From: Clostridia bacterium
Lineage (GTDB): Bacteria; Bacillota; Clostridia; TANB77; CAG-508
Length of the DNA stretch: 34,318 nt
Direction: 5' to 3'
NCBI GenBank assembly: GCA_022790975.1
Contig: JAAVYF010000036.1
Span: 1-34,318, forward strand
Below, in pieces: positions 15,422 to 25,300 of this stretch. A program made the translations under genes and the position numbers. Every line of letters starts with the position of its first letter. Position 1 is the first letter of the stretch. The notes under the pieces were generated by a model, which saw nothing but the letters and a program-made list of their open reading frames with translations, was not told where the DNA came from and searched no databases.

Positions 15422-16027
15422 ATGTTGAACTGTATTAAAATTAGTCAAACTACAGATGAGATAATTCTTAATATAAATGTTATTGCTGATATCGATAGTA
15501 TTTGTGAAGAATTAGAAGCAAAAATTGGTAAATTAAAAGATTTTTATAAATCAGCGCAAATACCAATAAGAATTACAGGTAAGTTATTTACTGATGGAGA
15601 GATGGAACGATTAAAGAAAATAATAGTAAATGAAATTGATACAGAAGTTAAATTCGATGAGCCTTCTAGTTTGCTAGGATTACATGCTATTAAGAAAACA
15701 TTTGAAACAAAAACAGAGATTTCTGAAACTAAATATATAAGTTCTTCTATAAGGTCTGGTCAAATTGAAGAGTATTCTGGAAGCCTTGTTATAATTGGGG
15801 ATGTAAATGCTGGAGGAGAAGTAATAGCAGGAGGAAATATAGCAATTTTAGGAGCATTAAGAGGTTTGGCACATGCAGGAGCAGGAGGAAATACAAAAGC
15901 ATTAATTTCTGCTAATTATATTGATGTTACTCAAATTAGAATTGCAAATGTAGTAAAAGAAGTGGAATCTAGAGTTGATAAATGTCCAATTTGTAGAATT
16001 GATGGAAATAAAATAGAGATAATATAA
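15422..16027 (+). CDS. minC: Septum-site inhibitor MinC
   Basis: A 201-aa FtsZ-assembly inhibitor. The N-terminal domain spans about 1-95. The C-terminal beta-helix starts near 105 with the characteristic S-I-R-S-G-Q, then G-D-V-N-A-G-G-E-V-I-A-G-G-N-I and G-A-L-R-G-L-A-H-A-G, with a final I-A-N-V-V. The RBS AGGAGG overlaps the mrdA stop, so translation is closely linked. Unlike most Firmicute clusters, minD does not follow; a strong terminator does. MinD must be elsewhere or absent. Confidence 0.93.
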   Translation: MLNCIKISQTTDEIILNINVIADIDSICEELEAKIGKLKDFYKSAQIPIRITGKLFTDGEMERLKKIIVNEIDTEVKFDEPSSLLGLHAIKKTFETKTEISETKYISSSIRSGQIEEYSGSLVIIGDVNAGGEVIAGGNIAILGALRGLAHAGAGGNTKALISANYIDVTQIRIANVVKEVESRVDKCPICRIDGNKIEII

Positions 16028-16064
16028 TAAATGCTATTTTAATTCATATAAGTGAAGTTTAAAT

Positions 16065-16106
16065 AAAAATGAGGCTTAAGTTAGAATTAACTTAAGCCTC
16101 ATTTTT
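16065..16106 (+). terminator. Intrinsic terminator after minC
   Basis: GAGGCTTAAGTTA pairs perfectly with TAACTTAAGCCTC around a GAAT loop, with AAAAAT before and ATTTTT after. It ends the mre unit. Confidence 0.93.
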
Positions 16107-16305
16107 AAATTTAGAGAAAGTCCCCAGTTATAATTGGGAATAATTATTAAAACTCTATAAATTATTTGTTATTCATATATTATTTAATTTGTTAATAAAA
16201 TTAAAATTAAAACTAAATAAAGAGAGTAGTCTTTGTTTTTCTCTTTATATAATAAAAATAATATACAAATTATAAGAATGTCATCATCTTGAAATGGTAT
16301 TAGCA

Positions 16306-16635
16306 TCATTTTTTATCATCACTATCCTCATTCAAAATTGCAAGTATCCCTAAGAGATTTGCAATTTTAATATATTGGTCTAATTTTTGCTTACGATTTT
16401 CTCTTAAAAAAGGTTTTAAAGATTTTAAAAGAGTATTTCTTGGATTATGATTGTTGTTTATTTGACTAAATATATTTTTGAATTTTAAGATAGTATTTAA
16501 ATCAAAGTCAAAATCAAAACTATTTGAGTTTTCGCTACTACTTTCATCGTCATTTAAAATTTTCCCAATATCAATATTTTTGTCTTTTAAAATGTTATTA
16601 AATTTATTCATAACATCATTCATATCATTATCCAA
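16306..16635 (-). CDS. Small acidic/basic hypothetical protein
   Basis: A 109-aa cytoplasmic protein beginning with TTG, chosen because GGAGG lies 11 bases upstream; an ATG four codons later is the alternative. The N-terminal half is acidic (S-S-S-E-N-S-N-S-F-D-F-D-F-D-L). The C-terminal half, L-L-K-S-L-K-P-F-L-R-E-N-R-K-Q-K-L-D-Q-Y, looks like a conserved helical motif seen in small clostridial proteins of unknown role. It follows the 45-aa gene by 28 bases on the same strand and is probably co-transcribed. No function is claimed. Confidence 0.65.
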   Translation of the reverse strand: MDNDMNDVMNKFNNILKDKNIDIGKILNDDESSSENSNSFDFDFDLNTILKFKNIFSQINNNHNPRNTLLKSLKPFLRENRKQKLDQYIKIANLLGILAILNEDSDDKK

Positions 16636-16663
16636 GATTTATTACGCCTCCTTTAAGTATAGT

Positions 16664-16801
16664 TTATTTTTTTAGGTCATTAGGATTAATATTCTTTGAA
16701 TTTAAAATCCCTTGAGCTTGCTTAATTTTAGACTCTATTTCATCTTTATCCATTTTAGATAACATTTCTAACATTTTGTTTATGTCTAAATTATTATCCA
16801 T
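16664..16801 (-). CDS. Very small hypothetical protein (45 aa)
   Basis: A longer open frame reaches 16891, but the ATG at 16801 is preceded by AGGAGGAG and is taken as the start. The product M-D-N-N-L-D-I-N-K-M-L-E-M-L-S-K-M-D is a single amphipathic helix region followed by I-K-Q-A-Q-G-I-L-N-S-K. It opens a two-gene minus-strand unit with the 109-aa protein, and both begin M-D-N. Not recognised. Confidence 0.55.
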   Translation of the reverse strand: MDNNLDINKMLEMLSKMDKDEIESKIKQAQGILNSKNINPNDLKK

Positions 16802-17237
16802 AACTCCTCCTTTCAGTGTTAATAAAAGTATATGTTCTTTATTAGCATATGTTGCATAAATTTTAGAAGAAATCTTTAAAACAAAAAACATAATTTATGT
16901 GTAAACTATCTTTTATGACAAAAAAACAAAAAAAGTATTAAAAAATAAGCAAAAAATCAACAAAAATGTCAAAAAGACTTGAAAAAGTTGACATAAACGA
17001 GTATAATATATTATGTATGAGTGTATAAAAATTAGCACTTCCATACTACATTTAATTGTAATCAAAATTTTATAAAGGAAAATCTAAAACCCACAAAATT
17101 TAAATCCGTATACTAATATTAATTGCTAAAAAAAGGAGAGCTTTTATTAGCTTGAAAGATGACTTAAATTATTATATTATATATTATAATTAATATAAAA
17201 ATGGGTTTTGATAAGGAACATATTGGAGGTAAAGTTT
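16802..17237 (+). other. Intergenic region with divergent promoters and a long leader
   Basis: A 436-base gap. Its left part carries A/T runs and should hold the minus-strand promoter for the two small genes. Its right part holds the promoter at 16988 and a leader of about 215 bases for the surface-protein operon, with a weak AGCT...AGCT hairpin near 17140. I saw no known riboswitch and no open frame that I would call a gene. Confidence 0.5.
16988..17016 (+). promoter_or_regulatory. Promoter of the giant surface-protein operon
   Basis: Perfect TTGACA (16988-16993), a 17-base spacer and TTATGT (17011-17016); an alternative TATAAT lies inside the spacer but too close. Confidence 0.5.
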
Positions 17238-20200
17238 ATGTTGAAAAACTGGAAAAAGATAATAGCCATGTTTTTAATATTCACAATAACTTTTGGCGAC
17301 TTTGCATTAGTTGGAAAAGCTTATGCAACTTCTATATTTGATGGCATCTTTAAAGAAGAACAAGATGCTGGAGATACAGGAAGTGCCAATGTTGAATTTA
17401 ATGCATATATTTTTGATAATGAAAATGATGAAAATACATCAGTTAAATCAGATATCAAAAATGACAAATTAAATTTAAAAATGAATGTCAAAGTTAAAAA
17501 TAGTGGATATCTAAAAGATGCTAAAATTTTATTAGGAAATGGAAAAGGATTAAACTTTAAAATGGACTCAAGTAAAATTGAAGAAAATAAAAATATTGAG
17601 GAATTTAAAGATAATGAATTGTCATTAGTTCAATTAAATTCAGGCTCAGAAGTTTTAGTAGAATTTCCTATTAGCTATGAAGCACAAAAATTTGTTGATA
17701 TTAATAATGTTTCAAAAACAAATGTAATAAGATTTGTTGGAACATATGTAAATGACAATGCAGAAGAAATACCTATTTCTAAAGATATAGAAATAAAACT
17801 TTCTTGGATAGATGAAAGAGATATCAAAATAAATTCAGAAGTAACTAAATACATAGGTTATAGTTCAAATGATGTTTCTGGTGTAATTCTTCAAACATTA
17901 ATACAAGCTGATAATACAACTGAAAATACATCACTACCAGTAAAAGATACAGAAGTAACAGTTGAAGTACCAGTTATTGATGAGCAAAAACCAAGTTCAA
18001 TAAATGTAGTTGCAAAATCAACTGCTGGAACTAATGGAAAACAAAATAATGATGTAATATTTAGTAATGATAACTGGAGTTATGATGAAGAATCAAACAA
18101 ATTAACTATAAAAGTTGAAAATAAACCAGAATTAGTTTCAACACAAAATGAAGATGATATTTTAATAGATGAAACTATACCAAAAGAAGAAAGATATTAT
18201 AGTAATTCTGGAATGGATGAATATTTAATAACTTATACATATAAAAACCTAGAAATGAATTCTAGAAAGATTTCTTCAAAAGCAGTTACATTATTTAATA
18301 TGTATGGAGGAAGCTCATTAAAAGCTGAAAATACATTTGAATATGAAGTTTCTGAGAAAGTAGGAGATATAGTAACATTCTCAGTAGAAAATTCAACAGC
18401 TTCTATTTCTAAAGGTTATACATATTTAAATTACAATAATCCAGAGAATAAAAACGAAATGGAAATTAATAATAAATTAATTTTTAATGTTTCTTATAAA
18501 GATATAGTAGAGAGCTTACATTATTCTGATATGGAAAATTCATACATAACTAAAGATGGAAATTCTTTAAAACAAGATGATATTTACTATAAAAAATTAA
18601 CAATTAGTAAAGAAAATTTCATTCAGATGTTAGGTGAAGATGGATATGTAAATATTTATAATTCAAATAATGAATTATTATTTACAATTAATAAAGATGT
18701 TGAAACAACAGAAGTTGGAAATTACGATATATTATTAGATTCTTCTATAAAAGGAATTCAATTACAAACTTCAAAACCAATAAATGATGGAAATTTGATT
18801 TTTTCAGTAGTTAGAGCTTATTCTAATGTAAGCTATGATAAAGAAAATTATAAAAATTTTGATAAATTAACAATTAATACAGTTGGAAAGGCAAAATATA
18901 TATATTTAGATGAATTAGCTGATTGTGGAAATTCTAATTTAGAAATTAAATTAGAAGATACAAAAACAAAAGCAGAATTAGAAATTGGTCAAGATAATTT
19001 ATCAACACTTGCAGTAAATAATAATGTAGAATTAAAAATTAAATTAAATAATGAAAATATACAATCAGACATTTATGGACAGTCAAGCTTTGAAATTAAA
19101 ATGCCAGAATATGTTGAGTCATTAGAAGTTACAGATGCTAGTATTGTATATGGTGAAGGTTTAGAAATTTCAAATGTATCTGCTTATGAGAAAGATGGAA
19201 GTATTTATTTAAAAGTAGATGTTTCAGGAATGCAAAATGCATTAAGTTCAGGAATTGTTTCTAAAGGTACAAACATTGTATTGAATACTAATATTAAAGT
19301 TAATCTATTTGCTCCAGCAATGGAAGGAAAATTTGAATTAACATATACAAATAGTGAAGCAACAAATTATAGTGAAGAAAATCAAGAAAAAGGTTATTCA
19401 GAAACATTAATTAGATATTCTGCTCCAAGTGGTGTAGTTTCAGTAAATAGTATTTCTGAATACAATGATAAAGGTGAAGTAATAACATCAGTAAAACAAG
19501 GAAAAGTTCAAGGTGAAATACCTGTTTATTCAGATGTAAAAAATGCAAAAATAGAATTAACAATAATGAATAATGAACAAAATGAAATTTCAAATATAGC
19601 AATTTTAGGTAGAATTCCTTATAAAGGTGTTAAAGATTTAATAACAAATGAAGATATAGGTACAACTATTTCAAGCAAAATGTTATCAAGAATTAGTAGT
19701 GATTCTTCAAATAATGGAAGTTTTACAATTTTCTATTCTGAAAATGGAGAAGCTACAAAAGATTTAAATGCTGAATCAAATGGATGGACAGTAAGTCCTG
19801 AAAACCTAGAAAATGTAAAATCATATTTAATAGTTCCAGAAGATAGTAATTATGTTATGGATGTAGCTTCAAAATTAAGATTTACTTATACTTTTGAAAT
19901 TCCAGCAAATTTGGAACATAATGAAGAAATTTATGGAACATTTGCAACATACTATACAAATAATACTGATGTTGCAACATTAAATGAAACATCAGTAGCT
20001 GATTTTGTAGGTTTAACAACAGGAGATGGACCAAAATTTGATTATGAAACAAAAGTAAATAAAACATCAGTAAATGAATTTGAAACATTTGAAATAGAAG
20101 TTGCAGTAAAAAATACTGGTAAAGCCACAGCAAAAGATGTTGTAGTTCAAGTTCCAATACCAGAATATACAAGATATGTAAGTGCTTCAGCAGATAAAGA

Positions 20201-22319
20201 AGGAGTAAACTTTACATATGAAGAACCAAAAGTAACATTTAATTTAGAGTCATTAGAAGTTGGAGATACTGTAAAATTTAAAGTAAATGTTGAAGCGGAT
20301 GATCTTTACACTGAAGAAAGAGAAATAGTTTCTACAAATGTTTATTCAACATTAACAGCAACAGATTTAGATACTATAATAGAAATTAAGCCAGTAGAAG
20401 TTACAATAACACAAGCAGAATTAAGAGTAAGTATAGATTCAGAAGCAGTTGTTCAGTCAATAGTTACAAAAGGAAATGAAGTATTGTTATTTGTAAGAAT
20501 TAAAAACTTAAAAAATGAAACTATAAAAAATATAACTGGTTCATTAAATATAGGTGATGAATTTGAATTTGTAGAAGCTTATGTAACAGGTTATGCTGAA
20601 GATGGTTTAACTGTTACAAATGTAAGAGATGCAAATTATGACTCTTCTACAAAAACAATAACATGGAATATAGATGAAATTGAATCATTAGATATAGCAT
20701 CAATTAAAGTTAAATTAGATGTTAAATTATTACAAGGAAACGAAAAAACAAAAGAAGTTGCACTTGTAGCTACATCTCAAGCTGATAATATACCAAGTTA
20801 TTCATCAGTTGCAACAGAATTTATAATAGGAAAACCAATATTAAATATTAGCCAAACAACTTTAACAACAAATACATATGTTAAAGAGGGTGAAACAATA
20901 AATTATAAATTTACTATAAATAATGAAGGTTCTGTTTCTGCACAATCTTTAAGTTTTATAGATGAAGTTCCAGATGGATTAGTTGTAAAAAAAGTTTCTT
21001 ATGAAACAGATGGAGTTTTAGTAGAACAAGATGTTTCTGAAAAGGATTTAGTAAGAATAGGTTCTTCAGTAGCTCCTGGTAAAACTTTAGATGTTAATAT
21101 TGAAGCTGTTGCAGTAAGTTTAAATGGTGTTCAAGAACTTTCAGTAACAAATGGTGCTTCAGTTACAGCAACAAATGTTGATACAGTTCATTCAAATTCT
21201 ATTACACATATAATAGAATCATCAGGAAAAGTAGTTTCTGAAAAAGGTGAAAGTTCAAGTGGTTTAGCAAGCTCATCTACAAATGAAACAATGAGTTCTA
21301 TATCTAAAACTTATAAAATCACAGGTACAGCTTGGATAGATGCAGATAAAGATGGTATGAGAAGTGATACAGAAACTTTAATGAAAGGTGTTAAAGCAAC
21401 ATTAGTAGATAGTGATGCAGGAGTTATAAAACAAACAACTGTAACAAACTCAAATGGTGAATATACATTCACAGGTGTAAAAAATGGAAATTATATTATA
21501 ATCTTTGATTATGATACAGTATTATATACAGTTACTGTATATCAAAAAGAAAATGTAACATCAAATGTTAATTCAGATGTTATTACAACAAAAATTGAAC
21601 AAGATGGAGTTTTAAGAAATGGTGCTGTTACAGATGTTATAACAGTAGCAGATGGAAGTATTTCAAATATAGATATTGGTTTAGTTGAAGCTTTAAAATT
21701 CGACTTATCATTAGATATGGGAATTTCTAAAATTACAGTTCAAAATTCAAAAGGAACAAATACAGTAGAATATGATAATAGCAAATTAACAAAAACTGAA
21801 ATTGCAGCAAAACAAATTGCTGGTTCAGTAGTTTACTTTGAATATACATTTAAAGTAAAAAATGAAGGTGAAATTTCAGGATATGCAAAAAATATAGTTG
21901 ATTATATTCCAGAAGATATGAATTTTAATTCAGGAATGAATCCTGAATGGTATACAGGAACAGATGGAAACTTATATACAACTCAACTTTCAAATGTAGA
22001 AATTATGCCAGGAGAAACTAAAACATTTACATTAGTTCTTTCAAGAACAATGACAAATGAAAGTACAGGAAGTATTTCAAACACAGCAGAAATAGCTGAA
22101 GATTATAATATTTATGGTGTATCTGATTTAGATTCTACACCATCAAATAAAATTCAAAATGAAGATGATTTTGCAAGAGCAGATTCATATTTATCAGTAA
22201 AAACTGGTGAAGTATTTATTTACATATCAGTAATAATTACAACTATTTTATTAGTTGGAATTGCAGTATTTATAATAATTATAAAATTAAGATACAGATT
22301 AGTAAAAGGAGGTGTTTAA
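17238..22319 (+). CDS. Giant DUF11/SdrD-like surface protein (1693 aa)
   Basis: Exported surface protein. The ATG at 17238 has GGAGG 8 bases upstream and gives a signal peptide (MLKNWKK, hydrophobic core, A-Y-A-T-S, cleavage near 35). The body is made of beta-sandwich repeats of the DUF11/isopeptide type (V-K-N-T-G-K-A-T-A-K-D-V-V; F-T-I-N-N-E-G-S-V-S-A), clearest at about 940-1340. An SdrD-B-like domain follows at about 1365-1450 (G-T-A-W-I-D-A-D-K-D-G), and another DUF11-like block at about 1510-1640. The C-terminus is a membrane helix with a basic tail but no sortase motif, so it stays membrane-anchored. Its TAA is one base before the ATG of the next gene, indicating a coupled two-gene operon. 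There are no in-frame CGG codons. Confidence 0.85.
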   Translation: MLKNWKKIIAMFLIFTITFGDFALVGKAYATSIFDGIFKEEQDAGDTGSANVEFNAYIFDNENDENTSVKSDIKNDKLNLKMNVKVKNSGYLKDAKILLGNGKGLNFKMDSSKIEENKNIEEFKDNELSLVQLNSGSEVLVEFPISYEAQKFVDINNVSKTNVIRFVGTYVNDNAEEIPISKDIEIKLSWIDERDIKINSEVTKYIGYSSNDVSGVILQTLIQADNTTENTSLPVKDTEVTVEVPVIDEQKPSSINVVAKSTAGTNGKQNNDVIFSNDNWSYDEESNKLTIKVENKPELVSTQNEDDILIDETIPKEERYYSNSGMDEYLITYTYKNLEMNSRKISSKAVTLFNMYGGSSLKAENTFEYEVSEKVGDIVTFSVENSTASISKGYTYLNYNNPENKNEMEINNKLIFNVSYKDIVESLHYSDMENSYITKDGNSLKQDDIYYKKLTISKENFIQMLGEDGYVNIYNSNNELLFTINKDVETTEVGNYDILLDSSIKGIQLQTSKPINDGNLIFSVVRAYSNVSYDKENYKNFDKLTINTVGKAKYIYLDELADCGNSNLEIKLEDTKTKAELEIGQDNLSTLAVNNNVELKIKLNNENIQSDIYGQSSFEIKMPEYVESLEVTDASIVYGEGLEISNVSAYEKDGSIYLKVDVSGMQNALSSGIVSKGTNIVLNTNIKVNLFAPAMEGKFELTYTNSEATNYSEENQEKGYSETLIRYSAPSGVVSVNSISEYNDKGEVITSVKQGKVQGEIPVYSDVKNAKIELTIMNNEQNEISNIAILGRIPYKGVKDLITNEDIGTTISSKMLSRISSDSSNNGSFTIFYSENGEATKDLNAESNGWTVSPENLENVKSYLIVPEDSNYVMDVASKLRFTYTFEIPANLEHNEEIYGTFATYYTNNTDVATLNETSVADFVGLTTGDGPKFDYETKVNKTSVNEFETFEIEVAVKNTGKATAKDVVVQVPIPEYTRYVSASADKEGVNFTYEEPKVTFNLESLEVGDTVKFKVNVEADDLYTEEREIVSTNVYSTLTATDLDTIIEIKPVEVTITQAELRVSIDSEAVVQSIVTKGNEVLLFVRIKNLKNETIKNITGSLNIGDEFEFVEAYVTGYAEDGLTVTNVRDANYDSSTKTITWNIDEIESLDIASIKVKLDVKLLQGNEKTKEVALVATSQADNIPSYSSVATEFIIGKPILNISQTTLTTNTYVKEGETINYKFTINNEGSVSAQSLSFIDEVPDGLVVKKVSYETDGVLVEQDVSEKDLVRIGSSVAPGKTLDVNIEAVAVSLNGVQELSVTNGASVTATNVDTVHSNSITHIIESSGKVVSEKGESSSGLASSSTNETMSSISKTYKITGTAWIDADKDGMRSDTETLMKGVKATLVDSDAGVIKQTTVTNSNGEYTFTGVKNGNYIIIFDYDTVLYTVTVYQKENVTSNVNSDVITTKIEQDGVLRNGAVTDVITVADGSISNIDIGLVEALKFDLSLDMGISKITVQNSKGTNTVEYDNSKLTKTEIAAKQIAGSVVYFEYTFKVKNEGEISGYAKNIVDYIPEDMNFNSGMNPEWYTGTDGNLYTTQLSNVEIMPGETKTFTLVLSRTMTNESTGSISNTAEIAEDYNIYGVSDLDSTPSNKIQNEDDFARADSYLSVKTGEVFIYISVIITTILLVGIAVFIIIIKLRYRLVKGGV

Positions 22320-22320
22320 T

Positions 22321-25300
22321 ATGGGAAATAATAAAGAGATAAAAAAGTTTAATAGAAAATTATTTATATTATTTATTATAATGTTTGCCATACTAGGAAC
22401 ACTTCTAACAAGTGAAACTAGCGCTGCACCACAAATGAAATCAATGATGTCTTACCTTACAAATAGACCACAGCAAATGTATTTTACATTTAATGATTTA
22501 AGTGCAAATTATGATTGGTTTTGTAGAGAAGAAGGTGTGCATTTGAAAGGTGGAGCTGAACATACTACATTACAAGGTTCAAATAGTGATGGTTCATTTA
22601 GTTATGACTTTGGAGAATTAACAAGAAATGATAAGGGAAAAATTGTTGAATTTCATACAATAAATTCTCGAAGAAATGATTTTAATGCTAGTAGTTATAC
22701 ACATGAAACAAAAGACTTTTTTACATTTGAGAAAACTCATATAGGAACACCAGAAGAGGCATATGTACTTTCGGAAATGGTTAGAAATTCAGGAGGGTAT
22801 CCTTCATATGTTCAAACTGCTTGGTGGAATACACCAGCAGGTTCATTAGGAAATGCAGTTGGTGGAAATGACTTTTCTTCAGAAGCTAAAGCGTTTGAAG
22901 AATATATGAAAATAATTACAAAAACAGCATCTGTAGCTGAAATGACATATGCAGAACAAGACTATTCTATTGTAGAAAATGGTGCAATAGTAGATAGTGG
23001 TAGAATATCAGCACCAGTAATAAATTACGAGCCAACATGGAATGAAGATGCAGACCAAAATGGTGTTGTAAATGAAGCAGATAAAATTACAGCTGGTTTT
23101 AACCCTTATACACAAAAATATGAAATAGGACCATTTTCAATAAATTATGTAAAAAGACTTTCTAATATTGGAAGCAGAGAAAAAATTTACTTTTCTTCTA
23201 TAACAGGTGTTAAATTGGTAGCTTTAATTGGTGGAGAAGAAACAGAATTAATTTTTGGAGAAGATTGGACTTTTAGAATTTTAGCTAACCAATCTTCAAG
23301 AGATGGTGATGAAGAATATTTATATCCAAATCCAAATGATGTATTTTATATTGTAACAGATTATCGTTTAGATTTAAATGAACTTAAACTTTTCCATTTT
23401 GACTTTGAATATATGAATGCAGGTTCACAATCAGATGATTATGTAGGTACATATAATCAATGTACATGGACAGTAGATTATGAAGATTATTATACAGAAG
23501 ATGAAGATGGTGATGAAGAATTTGATTATAGAGAGATTTGGCTAGAATTAACATCAATTGTTCCAGGAAAATCACAATCATTAGCACATGGTTTAAATGC
23601 TGCTAGATGGTATAATTATACACAACTTGATAGAGAATTTGGAGATGATGCTTGGTCAACAATTACAATAGATAAAGAAACAATTGGAGATAATGATGAT
23701 GTAGTATCGTTAAATAAAACATATCATTTTAAAATATATGTAGATGATGTGAAGGTTAAAAAAGTTATACCACTAACTGTAAGAGTTAGAGATGGTTATG
23801 GAAGTGCAACTACAAATAAAATTTATTGGGACACACCAGATACACCTCCAACTTATAAAGTAGTGGAAGTAGGTTCTACAGAAAATAATGGACCATGGGA
23901 AGGTGTTTTAGAAAATCATCAAAATGAATTAATTGAAGCAGAAAACTACATTCATCCAAAAACAGGAACATTAGAAATTGATAAAAAGTTACTTAATCCA
24001 ACTCCTGCCTTAGAAGGTGAAACATTTGAATTTAAAGTTTCAGTTACAGGAACATTTGGATATGGAGGAGATTCTGTTGATACATATACATCATCTGACC
24101 CATTTATAATTTCTGGAATTCATATTTCTTCAAGTAATGATTGGAGTTGGGAATCAGATGAATTTGAATGGTATGGAAGTACAGCTCCACGTTATAAAGT
24201 AGAAGAAATTATTCCAGAAGATGCAAATTACGAGCTAGTAGGTGGAACAATAAATAATGGAAATGGTTACTTAAAAGATGATAAAGTTAGAGTTGCAACA
24301 GCAACTAATAAACCAACAACAGATTGGACAGTTATTGAAATTGATAAAAAATTAGTAAGTACAACTCCAGCTCAAGTTGGTGAAGTATTCTATGCAGATT
24401 TAGTAATTAACGGAACATTTAAGTATGGAAATGAAAATGTAAATGGACAAAAAAGAATAAGAGTTGTATTAGATGAATCAAATCAATGGGTATGGAAATC
24501 TGAAAAGATATCTTGGAAAGAAGGTTCAACTCCAACATATCATATAGAAGAGGTTGACATTAAAGAAGGATTTAAATTAGTAAACATATCTGATTCAGAG
24601 CATTCAACAGATAAGAATGGCTTAGATGGTTCTTTGAAATCAGAAAGTACATTAATAATTATAACAAATGATCAAGAAGATTATTCTTATGGAAAGATAA
24701 AAATTAATAAGCTTGCAGAAACATCAGACTTATATGGACAATCATTTCAATTTAAAGTTACTGTAAATGGAACATTCTATTATACAGAAAATGGTGTTAG
24801 TACAAAATATGAAAATACAAGTATAGAAAGAGTAGTTATAGTAGATATTCCAGAAGCTACTGATGATAATAAAGTTCCAGTAGGAGAATGGATTTCTGGA
24901 GAATTTAAATGGGAGAAAAATGGAGAAACACCATCATATACAGTTGAAGAAGTTGAACTTCCAAGTGGTTCAAAATTTGTAAGTATTTCTAATGGAGATA
25001 AAACAGTAACAAGTACACAATCAATTAGTGGTAAATTAATTGCAAATACAGTTGATAGTGTAACTAATGGAAATCAGAATGCAGGTCAAGTTACTATTAC
25101 TTGTATAAACTCAGGTGTAGCTAAAAAACAAGCACATATTGTTATAATAAAAGAGTCTGAAGATGAAAGTATAGATGATTACATTTTCTTCTTCAAGGTA
25201 ACATTAACTGGTACATTTAAATATGCAGGTAAACAATATACAAACGAAACACTTACTCTTGAAGGAAAAATCGATGATGTAGAAGCAGTATGTGGTGGAG

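Noticed and set aside
17150..17192. Short leader peptide beginning with TTG after a GGAG
   Set aside because: The ribosome-binding site is too far from the TTG and the sequence is simple AT repeat; not supportable.
17020..17237. Cyclic-di-GMP or other riboswitch in the surface-operon leader
   Set aside because: The leader is long enough, but none of the conserved core sequences of the known classes could be recognised.
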